Source: Chloroflexota bacterium
GTDB taxonomy: Bacteria > Chloroflexota > Anaerolineae > Aggregatilineales > UBA3940
Direction of reading: 5' to 3'
Length of the DNA: 6,117 bases
Assembly (NCBI GenBank): GCA_010092775.1
Contig: JAADYZ010000252.1
Location: forward strand, 1-6,117
Below are positions 1-6,081 of the stretch, piece after piece (positions within the stretch are counted from its first letter, which is position 1; every line of letters begins with the position of its first letter). Below the pieces are notes generated by a model that was not told where the DNA came from, did not search any database, and saw nothing but the letters and a program-made list of their open reading frames with translations. The position numbers and the translations under genes were made by a program.

Positions 1-7
1 CCCAGTA

Positions 8-80
8 CGGGGACGACGGGGATCGAACCCGCGATCTCCGGCTTGACAGGCCGGCGTGTTAACCGCTACACCACGCCCCC
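8..80 (-). tRNA. tRNA-Asp (anticodon GTC)
   Basis: Read on the minus strand this folds into a complete cloverleaf of 73 nt. The 7-bp acceptor stem pairs GGGGGCG with CGTCCCC (one G-U) and is followed by discriminator G. The D-stem is GTGT/ACAC, and the D-loop contains GG. The anticodon stem CCGGC/GCCGG encloses loop CTGTCAA, whose centre GTC (45-47) reads Asp codons. The T-arm is GCGGG-TTCGATC-CCCGT. Discriminator G73 is a known identity element of tRNA-Asp, which agrees with the anticodon. The 3' CCA is not encoded: TAC follows the discriminator. The gene runs towards the window edge, so a tRNA cluster or an integrated element downstream cannot be judged. Confidence 0.96.
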
Positions 81-96
81 TTTATTCAGGACTACG

Positions 97-125
97 AAAA
101 TACCATATTGACGTCGTTTAGTCAA
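97..125 (-). promoter_or_regulatory. Probable sigma70-type promoter of the tRNA-Asp gene
   Basis: On the minus strand a -35 box TTGACT (120-125) and a -10 box TATTTT (97-102) lie exactly 17 bp apart. The -10 box ends 16 nt before the first base of the tRNA (80), which leaves room for a short 5' leader removed by RNase P. The -35 box overlaps the stop codon of the DUF1697 gene (122-124). The tRNA would therefore be transcribed independently although it follows that gene closely. Confidence 0.6.
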
Positions 126-129
126 TATG
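104..129 (-). terminator. Dyad at the end of the DUF1697 gene, possible weak terminator
   Basis: A perfect 9-bp inverted repeat (CATATTGAC at 104-112, GTCAATATG at 121-129) has an 8-nt spacer. It spans the last codons and stop of the DUF1697 gene. Read with that gene, the stem is followed by GTATTTTC, a short U-rich run as in an intrinsic terminator. The stem is AT-rich and the U-run is broken, so termination would be weak. The same bases make up most of the tRNA promoter, so the dyad could instead be an operator or chance. Confidence 0.35.
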
Positions 130-667
130 TCGCTAAGAGATTGACGATCTTCGTTACCGTGTTCCAGTTTCGACCAGTGCTGACCATCCCGAGTTTGCGC
201 TCGATGTAGAGATTGGTCAGTTTCGATCGGGCCATTCCATTAACGTAGAACACATATAGTTCTTTCCCCCGCCACAGAATGTCCTCCGACCCGTCGTAGC
301 CTGACTTCAATGTCTTGATATCCGTATCTGTTGGCATCGTGGACAAGTAAGAAATCAACAACTTCGTTGGCTCTTGCAGTTGAGCTGCTGTGAAGGGATG
401 CTTTTCCAGACTGCTGCGAAACTCTTCCGCGTTCCGCAAAAGAACGCGAACCTCGAAGGCGTAGGCACGCTGGATTTCTGCTTCGATCATGGCCGTGATT
501 GCCCCATGATCGGCCAGGTCGCTTTCAAACGAAACATTGCCACTTTGCAAGAGTGATTGCACGTTTGTTAGACCCAGTGATTGATACAGTGTCCGCAAAT
601 CCGCCATCTTGATCCGTTTGTTGCCACCTACATTGATACCACGCAGTAACGAGATAAATACGGGCAT
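122..667 (-). CDS. DUF1697 family protein
   Basis: This 181-aa protein has the usual length and both signatures of DUF1697, a widespread bacterial family of unknown biochemical function. The N-terminal signature is residues 6-21, with LLRGINVGGNKRIKM, followed by LQSGNVSFES (40-49). The C-terminal signature runs from KLTN (149) to GRNWNT (165-170). There is no signal peptide or membrane segment, so it is probably cytosolic. The start is the ATG at 665-667. An AAGGTG sequence about 10 nt upstream could serve as ribosome binding site, and AAAGGGA also lies almost against the ATG. The stop is TGA at 122-124. The gene follows the aldo/keto reductase gene on the same strand after 97 bp, but a strong palindrome between them suggests separate transcription. 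Family assignment is confident; no role can be inferred from the neighbours. Confidence 0.92.
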   Translation of the reverse strand: MPVFISLLRGINVGGNKRIKMADLRTLYQSLGLTNVQSLLQSGNVSFESDLADHGAITAMIEAEIQRAYAFEVRVLLRNAEEFRSSLEKHPFTAAQLQEPTKLLISYLSTMPTDTDIKTLKSGYDGSEDILWRGKELYVFYVNGMARSKLTNLYIERKLGMVSTGRNWNTVTKIVNLLATY

Positions 668-706
668 TCCCTTTACACCTTACTACTCTTACGGTTTGGT
701 TTGCCA

Positions 707-736
707 CACCCAACCCTAGCCGGCTAGGGTTGGGTG
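707..736 (-). terminator. Perfect 30-bp palindrome downstream of the aldo/keto reductase gene
   Basis: The arms CACCCAACCCTAGCC (707-721) and GGCTAGGGTTGGGTG (722-736) are exact reverse complements with no spacer. As RNA this gives about 13 bp of GC-rich stem closed by a CCGG loop. It lies 28 nt after the reductase stop and 39 nt before the DUF1697 start, on the strand of both genes. That position suits a transcription terminator or 3'-end stabiliser for the reductase mRNA. There is no U-tract after it (TGGCAAACC follows), so it is not a textbook intrinsic terminator. Confidence 0.5.
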
Positions 737-764
737 AATTGGCTAACGGACGCGCCTTAGGGAC

Positions 765-1772
765 TTAACTGGCGTCTACCAGTCGATCGCGCTTATTGTC
801 CAGAATGCCTTCGATGGTTTCCATGACATCATCGGTAAGCTGGTCAATCAGATCAATGGCCTCAAAGTTCTCAACGACTTGAGAGGCTTTCGATGCCCCC
901 GTAATAACGGTGCTGACGTTCTGATTCTTCAGGCACCAGGCGATGGCAAGTTTGGGCATGCTCGTATTCAGACCTTCGGCTATCGTGGCCAATTCTTTGA
1001 CTTTCGCCAAGCGAGCTCGGCCCTCTTCGCTCATGAGAAGGTCTTTCAGCCATTCATAACCAGGAAGATTCATGCGACTATCTTCGGGGATGCCGTCATT
1101 GTACTTACCAGTCAACAGACCACTGGCGAGCGGTGACCAGATGGTGGTCCCCATGCCTACAGTATCATGGTGATAAAGACGAGCATATTCGTTCTCGAAA
1201 CGATAGCGCACAAACATATTGTATTGGGGCTGCTCCATTGTTGGAGGGATGAGGTTATATTGACGTGCAATGGCATACGCTTCCATAATCTCTTGCGCGG
1301 ACCACTCGCTAGTGCCCCAGTAGAGGACATCTCCGCGATAAATCAGTTCAGTCATCGCCCGCACGACTTCTTCGATCGGCACATCCGGATCGGGGCGATG
1401 GCAGAAATACAAGTCAAGATAGTCACATTGCAGACGCTCAATTGCCTGATAAGCGGCTTCATAAATGTGTTTGCGCGATAAGCCGCGTTGGATGGGTGAT
1501 GGATTGTCTATGGCGCCACCAAATACCTTGCTTGAGACCATGTAGCTATCGCGACGCCAGCCCGACTTTTGCAGGGCTTCCCCCATGATCGTTTCGGCGC
1601 GTCCACGTGCGTAGACTTCTGCATTGTCGAAGAAATTGCAGCCCCGATCGTAGGCCGCCGCCATGATGGCTAGGGCCTGGTCGACATCAAGCTGATTGCC
1701 GAACGTTACCCAGGCACCAAACGACAGCGCACTTACCTTAAGGCCAGACTTGCCTAGCCGACGGTATTCCAT
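765..1772 (-). CDS. Aldo/keto reductase, Kv-beta-like subfamily
   Basis: This is a 335-aa cytosolic NADPH-dependent oxidoreductase of the aldo/keto reductase superfamily with a TIM-barrel fold. The full catalytic tetrad is present: Asp49 (FFDNAEVY), Tyr54, Lys82 (SSKVF) and His125 (FCHRPDPD). The cofactor site appears in WGTSEW (152-157), WSPLASGLLTGKY (212-224) and GASKASQVVEN (292-302). HRPDPD, MEQPQYNMF, GYEWLKD and the C-terminal GASK segment resemble the voltage-gated potassium channel beta-subunit branch (AKR6 and bacterial relatives) more than the sugar reductases. Bacterial members usually reduce aldehydes and ketones; the substrate here is unknown, and no channel gene is nearby. The start is ATG 1770-1772, with AAAGGA (1780-1785) 7 nt upstream. 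It diverges from the desaturase gene across a 231-bp spacer. The protein looks full length and intact. Confidence 0.95.
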   Translation of the reverse strand: MEYRRLGKSGLKVSALSFGAWVTFGNQLDVDQALAIMAAAYDRGCNFFDNAEVYARGRAETIMGEALQKSGWRRDSYMVSSKVFGGAIDNPSPIQRGLSRKHIYEAAYQAIERLQCDYLDLYFCHRPDPDVPIEEVVRAMTELIYRGDVLYWGTSEWSAQEIMEAYAIARQYNLIPPTMEQPQYNMFVRYRFENEYARLYHHDTVGMGTTIWSPLASGLLTGKYNDGIPEDSRMNLPGYEWLKDLLMSEEGRARLAKVKELATIAEGLNTSMPKLAIAWCLKNQNVSTVITGASKASQVVENFEAIDLIDQLTDDVMETIEGILDNKRDRLVDAS

Positions 1773-1990
1773 GAATCATTCCTTTGTGGTGAGTTGCGGT
1801 CCAGATTCTAATGAAGGCGTGTGACATCCCTCCCCTTGAATCTATCCAACCAACTGCACGCTGCCCAGTCTGGCACGTTGATTTTGAGGTGATTTGCGAA
1901 CGATCATCCCTAACAAACGTATCTCTTTCTCCTGAGTAGGGTTGTGACATAGTGAGGAAACACACAAATTAGCTAACTATATTATTACAT

Positions 1991-1998
1991 AAGGTGAG
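1991..1998 (+). promoter_or_regulatory. Ribosome binding site that fixes the desaturase start
   Basis: AAGGTGAG is a good match to the anti-Shine-Dalgarno target and lies 5 nt before the ATG at 2004. The in-frame GTG at 1998 overlaps this site, so it cannot be the start if this site is used. Translation from 2004 is therefore preferred. Confidence 0.75.
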
Positions 1999-2003
1999 TG
2001 CCT

Positions 2004-3077
2004 ATGACAGCGCCTGACCCGAAGACAAAAGCAGAAATCGAAGACCAGCGGCCTGCTGCTCCTCCGGGCTTATTGAGCCACGATGAGCGCAATCGTTTGA
2101 TCCAACGTGGCGTGCACGGCCTTTATCGCTGGTACCTTTCCGTATCCCAAGCCAAGCGAAATTGGAATCCCGATCTCGCATTTGACTGGCGCAAGCTACG
2201 CCAAGACCATTCCGCGGATGTCCACCGTGTGATCGAAGGCTTTTTTGCTGTCGAGCAGTACGTACCGGACTACACAGAACTGCTGATCAAAATGTTCCGC
2301 AAGGAACATGGGCGGTCCCACTTTCAGATCCGTTGGGGTGCGGAGGAGGAAAAACATGCCGACCTATGGTACAACGCGCTGCTCTTTATGCGTCAGCGTT
2401 CGCCAGAGTGGGTGAGAGACTATATGCAGCATCTGCGCTCTACAGCCTGGGAGATGCTCTATGACGACCCCATTAAGTCGACAGCCTATGTCGTCATTCA
2501 AGAACGTGCCACACAGCTTAACTATCTCAACACCGCGCTGCTTGCAGAAGGCAAAATGGCAGGCTTTGAAGATGATGCTGACCCAGTGTTAGCGCACGCT
2601 GCAAAGACCATTGCTGTAGATGAAGCTGCACACTATAACTTCTATCTGGAGTGCCTGCGCCTCTACTTGTATTATTACCCGGCGCGGACACTCGAAGCAC
2701 TTCATCAGGTGATCAGCGATTTTGCCATGCCAGCAAATAGGTACATCCCCGATTTTCAATCTTTTGCTGATGCGCTCGTGAAAACCTGCATCTACGGTCC
2801 ACGCGAATATGCACGTGATGTCTTGCAGATGGTGCTTGACAACCTTGGCATAGAAAGCCGTAGAGCGTTGGACCGGGGGATCAAGGCCAGTCGCAACATT
2901 CCAGATGGTGATACAGGTGAACTGCGCACGAGTGCTTTCTTCACCTTCTTTGACTACGAGGTCATCGAAGATGCTGTCAAGCGACTGTTTACTCGAGTGA
3001 AAGGTTTTGAGGCCAAAGTTGGCTTTGACGCGCTTGATCCGACGGTCTTTGTTCCGAGTGGCATGGGTTCGGACTAG
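2004..3077 (+). CDS. Acyl-ACP desaturase (diiron, fatty acid desaturase type 2)
   Basis: This 357-aa soluble diiron enzyme belongs to the plant stearoyl-ACP desaturase and mycobacterial DesA family. Members insert a cis double bond into an acyl chain on acyl carrier protein, using O2 and electrons from reduced ferredoxin. All six expected iron ligands are visible: Glu84 (VEQYVPDY), Glu115 and His118 (AEEEKHADLW), Glu167 (QERATQ, as in the plant enzymes), Glu207 and His210 (VDEAAHY). No membrane helices are seen. The first 25 residues or so are charged and proline-rich, probably a flexible lead-in. The ATG at 2004 is preferred over the in-frame GTG at 1998, which overlaps the ribosome binding site. 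The gene implies aerobic tuning of membrane or lipid unsaturation. No ferredoxin, reductase or ACP gene is in the window. Chain length and double-bond position cannot be read from the sequence. Confidence 0.93.
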   Translation: MTAPDPKTKAEIEDQRPAAPPGLLSHDERNRLIQRGVHGLYRWYLSVSQAKRNWNPDLAFDWRKLRQDHSADVHRVIEGFFAVEQYVPDYTELLIKMFRKEHGRSHFQIRWGAEEEKHADLWYNALLFMRQRSPEWVRDYMQHLRSTAWEMLYDDPIKSTAYVVIQERATQLNYLNTALLAEGKMAGFEDDADPVLAHAAKTIAVDEAAHYNFYLECLRLYLYYYPARTLEALHQVISDFAMPANRYIPDFQSFADALVKTCIYGPREYARDVLQMVLDNLGIESRRALDRGIKASRNIPDGDTGELRTSAFFTFFDYEVIEDAVKRLFTRVKGFEAKVGFDALDPTVFVPSGMGSD

Positions 3078-3111
3078 CTCGATCAGGCTGTGCTGGGATG
3101 TAGTAACTGAA

Positions 3112-3133
3112 AAGTGCCTCATATGAGGCGCTT
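3112..3133. terminator. Stem-loop in the convergent desaturase/lexA spacer
   Basis: An 11-bp near-palindrome centres on GCCTCAT/ATGAGGC (3116-3129) and extends outward to AAGT/CGCTT with one G-U pair. It starts 34 nt after the desaturase stop, so it may end that transcript, although the plus-strand flank after it (GTCTCG) is not U-rich. In the lexA direction it is followed by TTTTC, overlapping the stem base, so it could act as a second, distal lexA terminator. It may therefore work both ways. Confidence 0.5.
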
Positions 3134-3207
3134 GTCTCGTGTGGTGGCGCCTTCACAGTGCTTGAAGCAGAGCCACGTAAAACGGACTCAAAAGCGCTCT
3201 GGAATTC

Positions 3208-3240
3208 AAAAGGGAGCATAACGGAGGCTCGTTATGCTCC
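3208..3240 (-). terminator. Intrinsic terminator of lexA
   Basis: On the minus strand an 11-bp perfect stem (GGAGCATAACG at 3230-3240, CGTTATGCTCC at 3213-3223) encloses a 6-nt loop (3224-3229). It is followed by C and then TTTT (3208-3211). It begins 5 nt after the lexA stop codon. The stem, short loop, T-run and position all fit a rho-independent terminator. Confidence 0.82.
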
Positions 3241-3245
3241 TCAGG

Positions 3246-3899
3246 CTAAGCGTGCCGGATGACCGCTACCACTCGACCTTGTACCTGCACCGATGATGGG
3301 TCTTCAATAAAGATCGGTGACATCGTGGGATTGGCGGGTTGGAGGCGCACGCGGTCTTGTTCCCAATAGAGATACTTCAGCGTCGTTTCGCCTCGATCCG
3401 TTAACCACACTGCAACCATATCACCGTTCTGAGCATTCTGATGCGGGCGCATAATCACGATGTCACCATCATTGATCATGGCATCGACCATGGAGTCACC
3501 GGTGACTTCGAGCGCAAACAGGTCGTCAATATCTGGCACCATGTCGCGCGTTACTTCGATTATCGCGTCATCCCCAAAGATTGAGAAGTCACTTTCAGGG
3601 ACCGGTACGGGTTCGCTGGCGACGATACGACCTACCAGAGGAACGCGGACCACTGACGACGTCACGATGTTGGGTTGGCCCGCAAGACGCAACCCTCGTG
3701 ATACTTTCCCATCGCGCACCAGGTAACCAGCCTCCTCAAGCTTGTTGAGGTTGTAGTTGACTACCGATGTGGATGAGATGTTGCACTCTTTGCCAATTTC
3801 CCGGATGGTTGGCGGGTAACCATTCTCATCAATGTATCGCTCGACAAAGGCGAGAATGGACTCTTGGCGTGCTGATAACTTTTTCACTGCCTTTGCCAT
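3246..3899 (-). CDS. lexA: LexA repressor (SOS regulator, self-cleaving S24 peptidase family)
   Basis: LexA represses DNA-damage genes and inactivates itself by cutting its own chain when stimulated by the RecA filament. At 217 aa it is slightly longer than E. coli LexA (202). Residues 1-70 form the winged-helix DNA-binding domain, with the PPTIREIG and SSTSVVNYNLNKLEEAGYL elements. Residues 87-217 form the peptidase and dimerisation domain. The catalytic pair is Ser136 (GDSMVDAM) and Lys175 (ETTLKYLY). The presumed cleavage site is Ala94-Ser95 in VGRIVASEP, where the usual dipeptide is Ala-Gly. The start is ATG 3897-3899, with GGAG (3908-3911) 8 nt upstream. A strong promoter with an embedded SOS box precedes it and a terminator follows at once, so it is a single-gene unit under its own control. 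Confidence 0.96.
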   Translation of the reverse strand: MAKAVKKLSARQESILAFVERYIDENGYPPTIREIGKECNISSTSVVNYNLNKLEEAGYLVRDGKVSRGLRLAGQPNIVTSSVVRVPLVGRIVASEPVPVPESDFSIFGDDAIIEVTRDMVPDIDDLFALEVTGDSMVDAMINDGDIVIMRPHQNAQNGDMVAVWLTDRGETTLKYLYWEQDRVRLQPANPTMSPIFIEDPSSVQVQGRVVAVIRHA

Positions 3900-3971
3900 T
3901 CCAAATTCTCCGCTTCACTTTTGACTTTATCAATGGCGCCAATGCTAGCACATTAGTTCCATTCCTTTAAC

Positions 3972-4001
3972 ATTATAGCCTGAACGAGTGTTCTAAGTCA
4001 A
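3972..4001 (-). promoter_or_regulatory. lexA promoter (sigma70 type)
   Basis: On the minus strand a -35 box TTGACT (3996-4001) and a perfect -10 box TATAAT (3972-3977) are 18 bp apart. Transcription would begin near 3965, giving a 5' leader of about 65 nt before the lexA ATG. The SOS box lies wholly inside the spacer, so bound LexA would block RNA polymerase. Confidence 0.88.
3982..3993. promoter_or_regulatory. SOS box (LexA operator)
   Basis: GAAC-GAGT-GTTC has two perfect 4-bp half sites around a 4-bp centre. It fits the core of the Bacillus-type LexA operator, CGAAC-RNRY-GTTYC, although the outer bases are T rather than C or G. It lies between the -35 and -10 boxes of lexA, the position expected for autorepression. 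I saw no second copy of this pattern in the window. Confidence 0.85.
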
Positions 4002-4632
4002 ACGGAGGTTCAAATACGTTAGAGAAAAGTATTGAAAAGATTTGAGCAAACTGATGATGGCCAGCTCACAAAGAAGACGAAGACTTGGCTTGACCGAATG
4101 CAAATTGATGAGGCAGTAGGATATATTAGCGCCCCACTTCATGTGAGCATTGTATGCTCGCATGGTCAGCACTGTCGTGACGTTTCTCCAATTGACCCCA
4201 ATAGTATTCAATGTACAATGGATTCAAGGCTTGTTGCATGACATGCTGGGAGCATGACGTTCGGTGGTCCATCCCCTCCTTAGTTGCAATCGCCACGATA
4301 CAAGTTACTGGGGGCAAACTAAGTGTAGATGTATGAGTTGATATTGACCACGACGAAACTCTTTTCGATGAGTGCACACTCTCCAACTCATCAATACGAC
4401 GCAAGAGGTTGGTTCAGCCGCTGGTAAAGCCGTTCGGGGTTGAGCCCGCAATACGAGTTCTCGAGGAGTAACGAACTCAAACTGCGTGTGATCAGCTCAA
4501 GAGGATACATCGAGCAAAACGCTTTCCCCCTGGGCCTGAGGGTAGCACCGCTAACATAGCACGCAATAGTCTTCGCGTCATATTCCACAGTCATCCACTT
4601 GTTTTCATAGAAACGGGAGATTTCGCATAACG
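4002..4632. other. 631-bp gap without a convincing gene
   Basis: Short open frames exist on both strands, but none has a recognisable domain with a good start and ribosome site. One 69-codon plus frame (4032-4241) would need a TTG start and has no well-spaced Shine-Dalgarno sequence. An 88-codon minus frame (4391-4657) runs into the start of the next gene and might hold decayed transposase-like sequence. Visible structures are a small hairpin (GAGCAT/ATGCTC, 4145-4159), a promoter-like pair at 4192-4219, and inverted repeats ATGAGTTG/CAACTCAT (4333-4340, 4384-4391) and GAGTTC/GAACTC (4455-4460, 4473-4478). It may contain a long leader for the downstream gene, a small RNA or old mobile-element debris. 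Confidence 0.5.
4192..4219 (+). promoter_or_regulatory. Candidate sigma70-like promoter in the gap
   Basis: TTGACC (4192-4197) and TACAAT (4214-4219) are separated by 16 bp on the plus strand. This is the best promoter-like pair I found between lexA and the membrane protein gene. Transcription from about 4226 would give a leader of roughly 400 nt before the ATG at 4633, or an independent small RNA. Confidence 0.4.
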
Positions 4633-6081
4633 ATGAACATGAACACCTACCAGACATTGCGCCAGCCTGCCGCAGAGTTTGGGAGCAGAGAAGCGTATCT
4701 GGAACATGAACTTACGATCATGGAGCCCAAAAGATGGAAGCTTAACCTTCCTGGACGTGACTTTAACTTCGAGATCGAAGACATAACGCCAGCCATTGCC
4801 GGCACAATCGGCAAAGTCGTGATGACTACAGCCATTGTAAGTGCATTCGCAGCCGGCTACGGTCTCTCTGCGGATTTCATTGTTGAGAACGTGCGCTTTG
4901 AAATGCTGATTGCTGCCGTACTATTTGTCACTCTCCTTTCCGGATTTTTCGTCCCGACGGCCAACCTGGCTGGTTGTCATGGCCCCCTAATTCCCCTAAT
5001 CCCTCTCATTGTCTTGTCTGGTGGGCATCCGCTGGCCCTGGGTATCATGGTTGGTATTTTTGGTCTGCTGCTGGGGTTGACCAAAGGTGGGTCGACTTTG
5101 GTCAATTTGACTGAAGGAGGCGTGCGTGGTGGATTGCTCATCTACCTGGGTATGGTTGGCTTGATAGGACAAATGACCGCCCTACAGAGTTGGTCAGAGG
5201 GGGTGGGCAACTCAGCCGTCTTCTTTGTAGTCATGATGACGACCATACTCACATACGCATACCTAATCAGGATCAATAAACGTTGGCTAGCTATTCCCTT
5301 GTGCTCCCTGATTGCTTTGGTTGTTGCCTTAGCTATGGGGGCCCCCTTCCAGTTTACGACCACACCTGGTATCCCCAATATGAATCCACTCTATTGGTGG
5401 AGCGCAGACAGCGGCTGGATGCTTGGATGGCCTACCCTATCTCATTTTGTTGCAGTATTGCCATTCGCAATTCTAGCGGTATCGATGTGGCCCCCTGATT
5501 TCGTGGGGCATCGTGTATTCCAGGAGCAAAACTACCCGGCTGGGGCAGATAAGGTGCTGATGGATGTCGATGATACGATGACAGTTAGTTCACTGCGACA
5601 GATTGTTGGCAGCGCATTGGGCGGTGGAAATCTGGCATCTTCGTGGGGCACATACATGATTCCTGCTGCTATTGCCAAACGCCCCATACCAGCAGGAGCA
5701 ATCCTAACCGGCCTTTTGTGCATCGTTGTAGTGGTGATTGGCTATCCAATGGACATTGCGGCGTGGGCACCAGTGTTACGTGTTGCATTGATTGTTGGTG
5801 TCTTTGTGCCGCTTCTGGAAGTTGGCGCTCAGTTGATCACGTCTATGGCACAGGCGCAGAGCGGAGGGCTGTGCATAATCGGCTCGGCGTTAGTAAACCC
5901 AGTTTTTGGCTGGTCCCTGGCGCTGTTGCTGACAAATACAGGTTTAGTCGGCGACATGGAACGCTCAACAGACTTGCCGCAATCGAAACGGCTTCTGATA
6001 CCCATTGTGACGTTTATCATTTGTACTCTTTCAATGGGTGTAGCCGGGTTGATTCCAGGCATTCCGAGCTTGATTAGGTGA
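4633..6081 (+). CDS. DUF3360-type polytopic membrane protein, putative permease
   Basis: This is a 482-aa inner-membrane protein. A soluble N-terminus of about 50 residues (MEPKRWKLNLPGRDF at 30-44) precedes about 10-12 hydrophobic segments, beginning near residues 58-78, 90-112 and 117-150. Conserved-looking motifs are NLAGCHGPLIPLIPLI (111-126), LTKGGSTLVNLTEGGVRGG (149-167), and SALGGGNLASSWGTYMIPA (327-345), preceded by an acidic VDDT (312-315). From memory of the family, length and motifs fit DUF3360, an uncharacterised family. The glycine-rich loop between helices recalls the nucleobase (NCS2) and sulfate (SulP) transporter fold, so substrate transport is inferred, with substrate unknown. 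ATG codons at 4633 and 4639 are both possible starts. The nearest purine run, GGGAGA (4615-4620), is 12 nt from the first. No terminator follows, and a GAGGGAG run at 6106-6112 suggests a downstream gene. Confidence 0.7.
   Translation: MNMNTYQTLRQPAAEFGSREAYLEHELTIMEPKRWKLNLPGRDFNFEIEDITPAIAGTIGKVVMTTAIVSAFAAGYGLSADFIVENVRFEMLIAAVLFVTLLSGFFVPTANLAGCHGPLIPLIPLIVLSGGHPLALGIMVGIFGLLLGLTKGGSTLVNLTEGGVRGGLLIYLGMVGLIGQMTALQSWSEGVGNSAVFFVVMMTTILTYAYLIRINKRWLAIPLCSLIALVVALAMGAPFQFTTTPGIPNMNPLYWWSADSGWMLGWPTLSHFVAVLPFAILAVSMWPPDFVGHRVFQEQNYPAGADKVLMDVDDTMTVSSLRQIVGSALGGGNLASSWGTYMIPAAIAKRPIPAGAILTGLLCIVVVVIGYPMDIAAWAPVLRVALIVGVFVPLLEVGAQLITSMAQAQSGGLCIIGSALVNPVFGWSLALLLTNTGLVGDMERSTDLPQSKRLLIPIVTFIICTLSMGVAGLIPGIPSLIR

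Noticed and set aside
1998..2003. GTG at 1998 as the start of the desaturase (two extra residues).
   Set aside because: The GTG overlaps the AAGGTGAG ribosome binding site, and the ATG at 2004 has proper spacing.
2589..3122. A 177-codon minus-strand frame.
   Set aside because: It lies almost entirely antisense to the desaturase, which has complete family motifs. The minus product resembles nothing and is a shadow frame.
3934..3941. TGGCGCCA palindrome in the lexA leader as a second operator.
   Set aside because: It is only 8 bp, does not match the SOS box pattern and lies downstream of the promoter; chance is sufficient.
4032..4241. A 69-codon plus-strand frame next to the lexA promoter, considered as an SOS-controlled small gene.
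   Set aside because: It needs a TTG start; the only good purine run (GGAGG at 4013-4017) is 14 nt away; the product shows no known motif; and no plus-strand promoter accompanies the SOS box.
4238..4336. A 32-codon plus-strand frame just after the candidate promoter at 4192-4219, considered as a leader peptide.
   Set aside because: It has only a weak AAGG upstream, no run of regulatory codons and no attenuator-like hairpin pair after it.
5643..6077. A 144-codon plus-strand frame inside the membrane protein gene.
   Set aside because: It is another frame of the well-supported transporter sequence, with a cysteine- and serine-rich product typical of an out-of-frame shadow.
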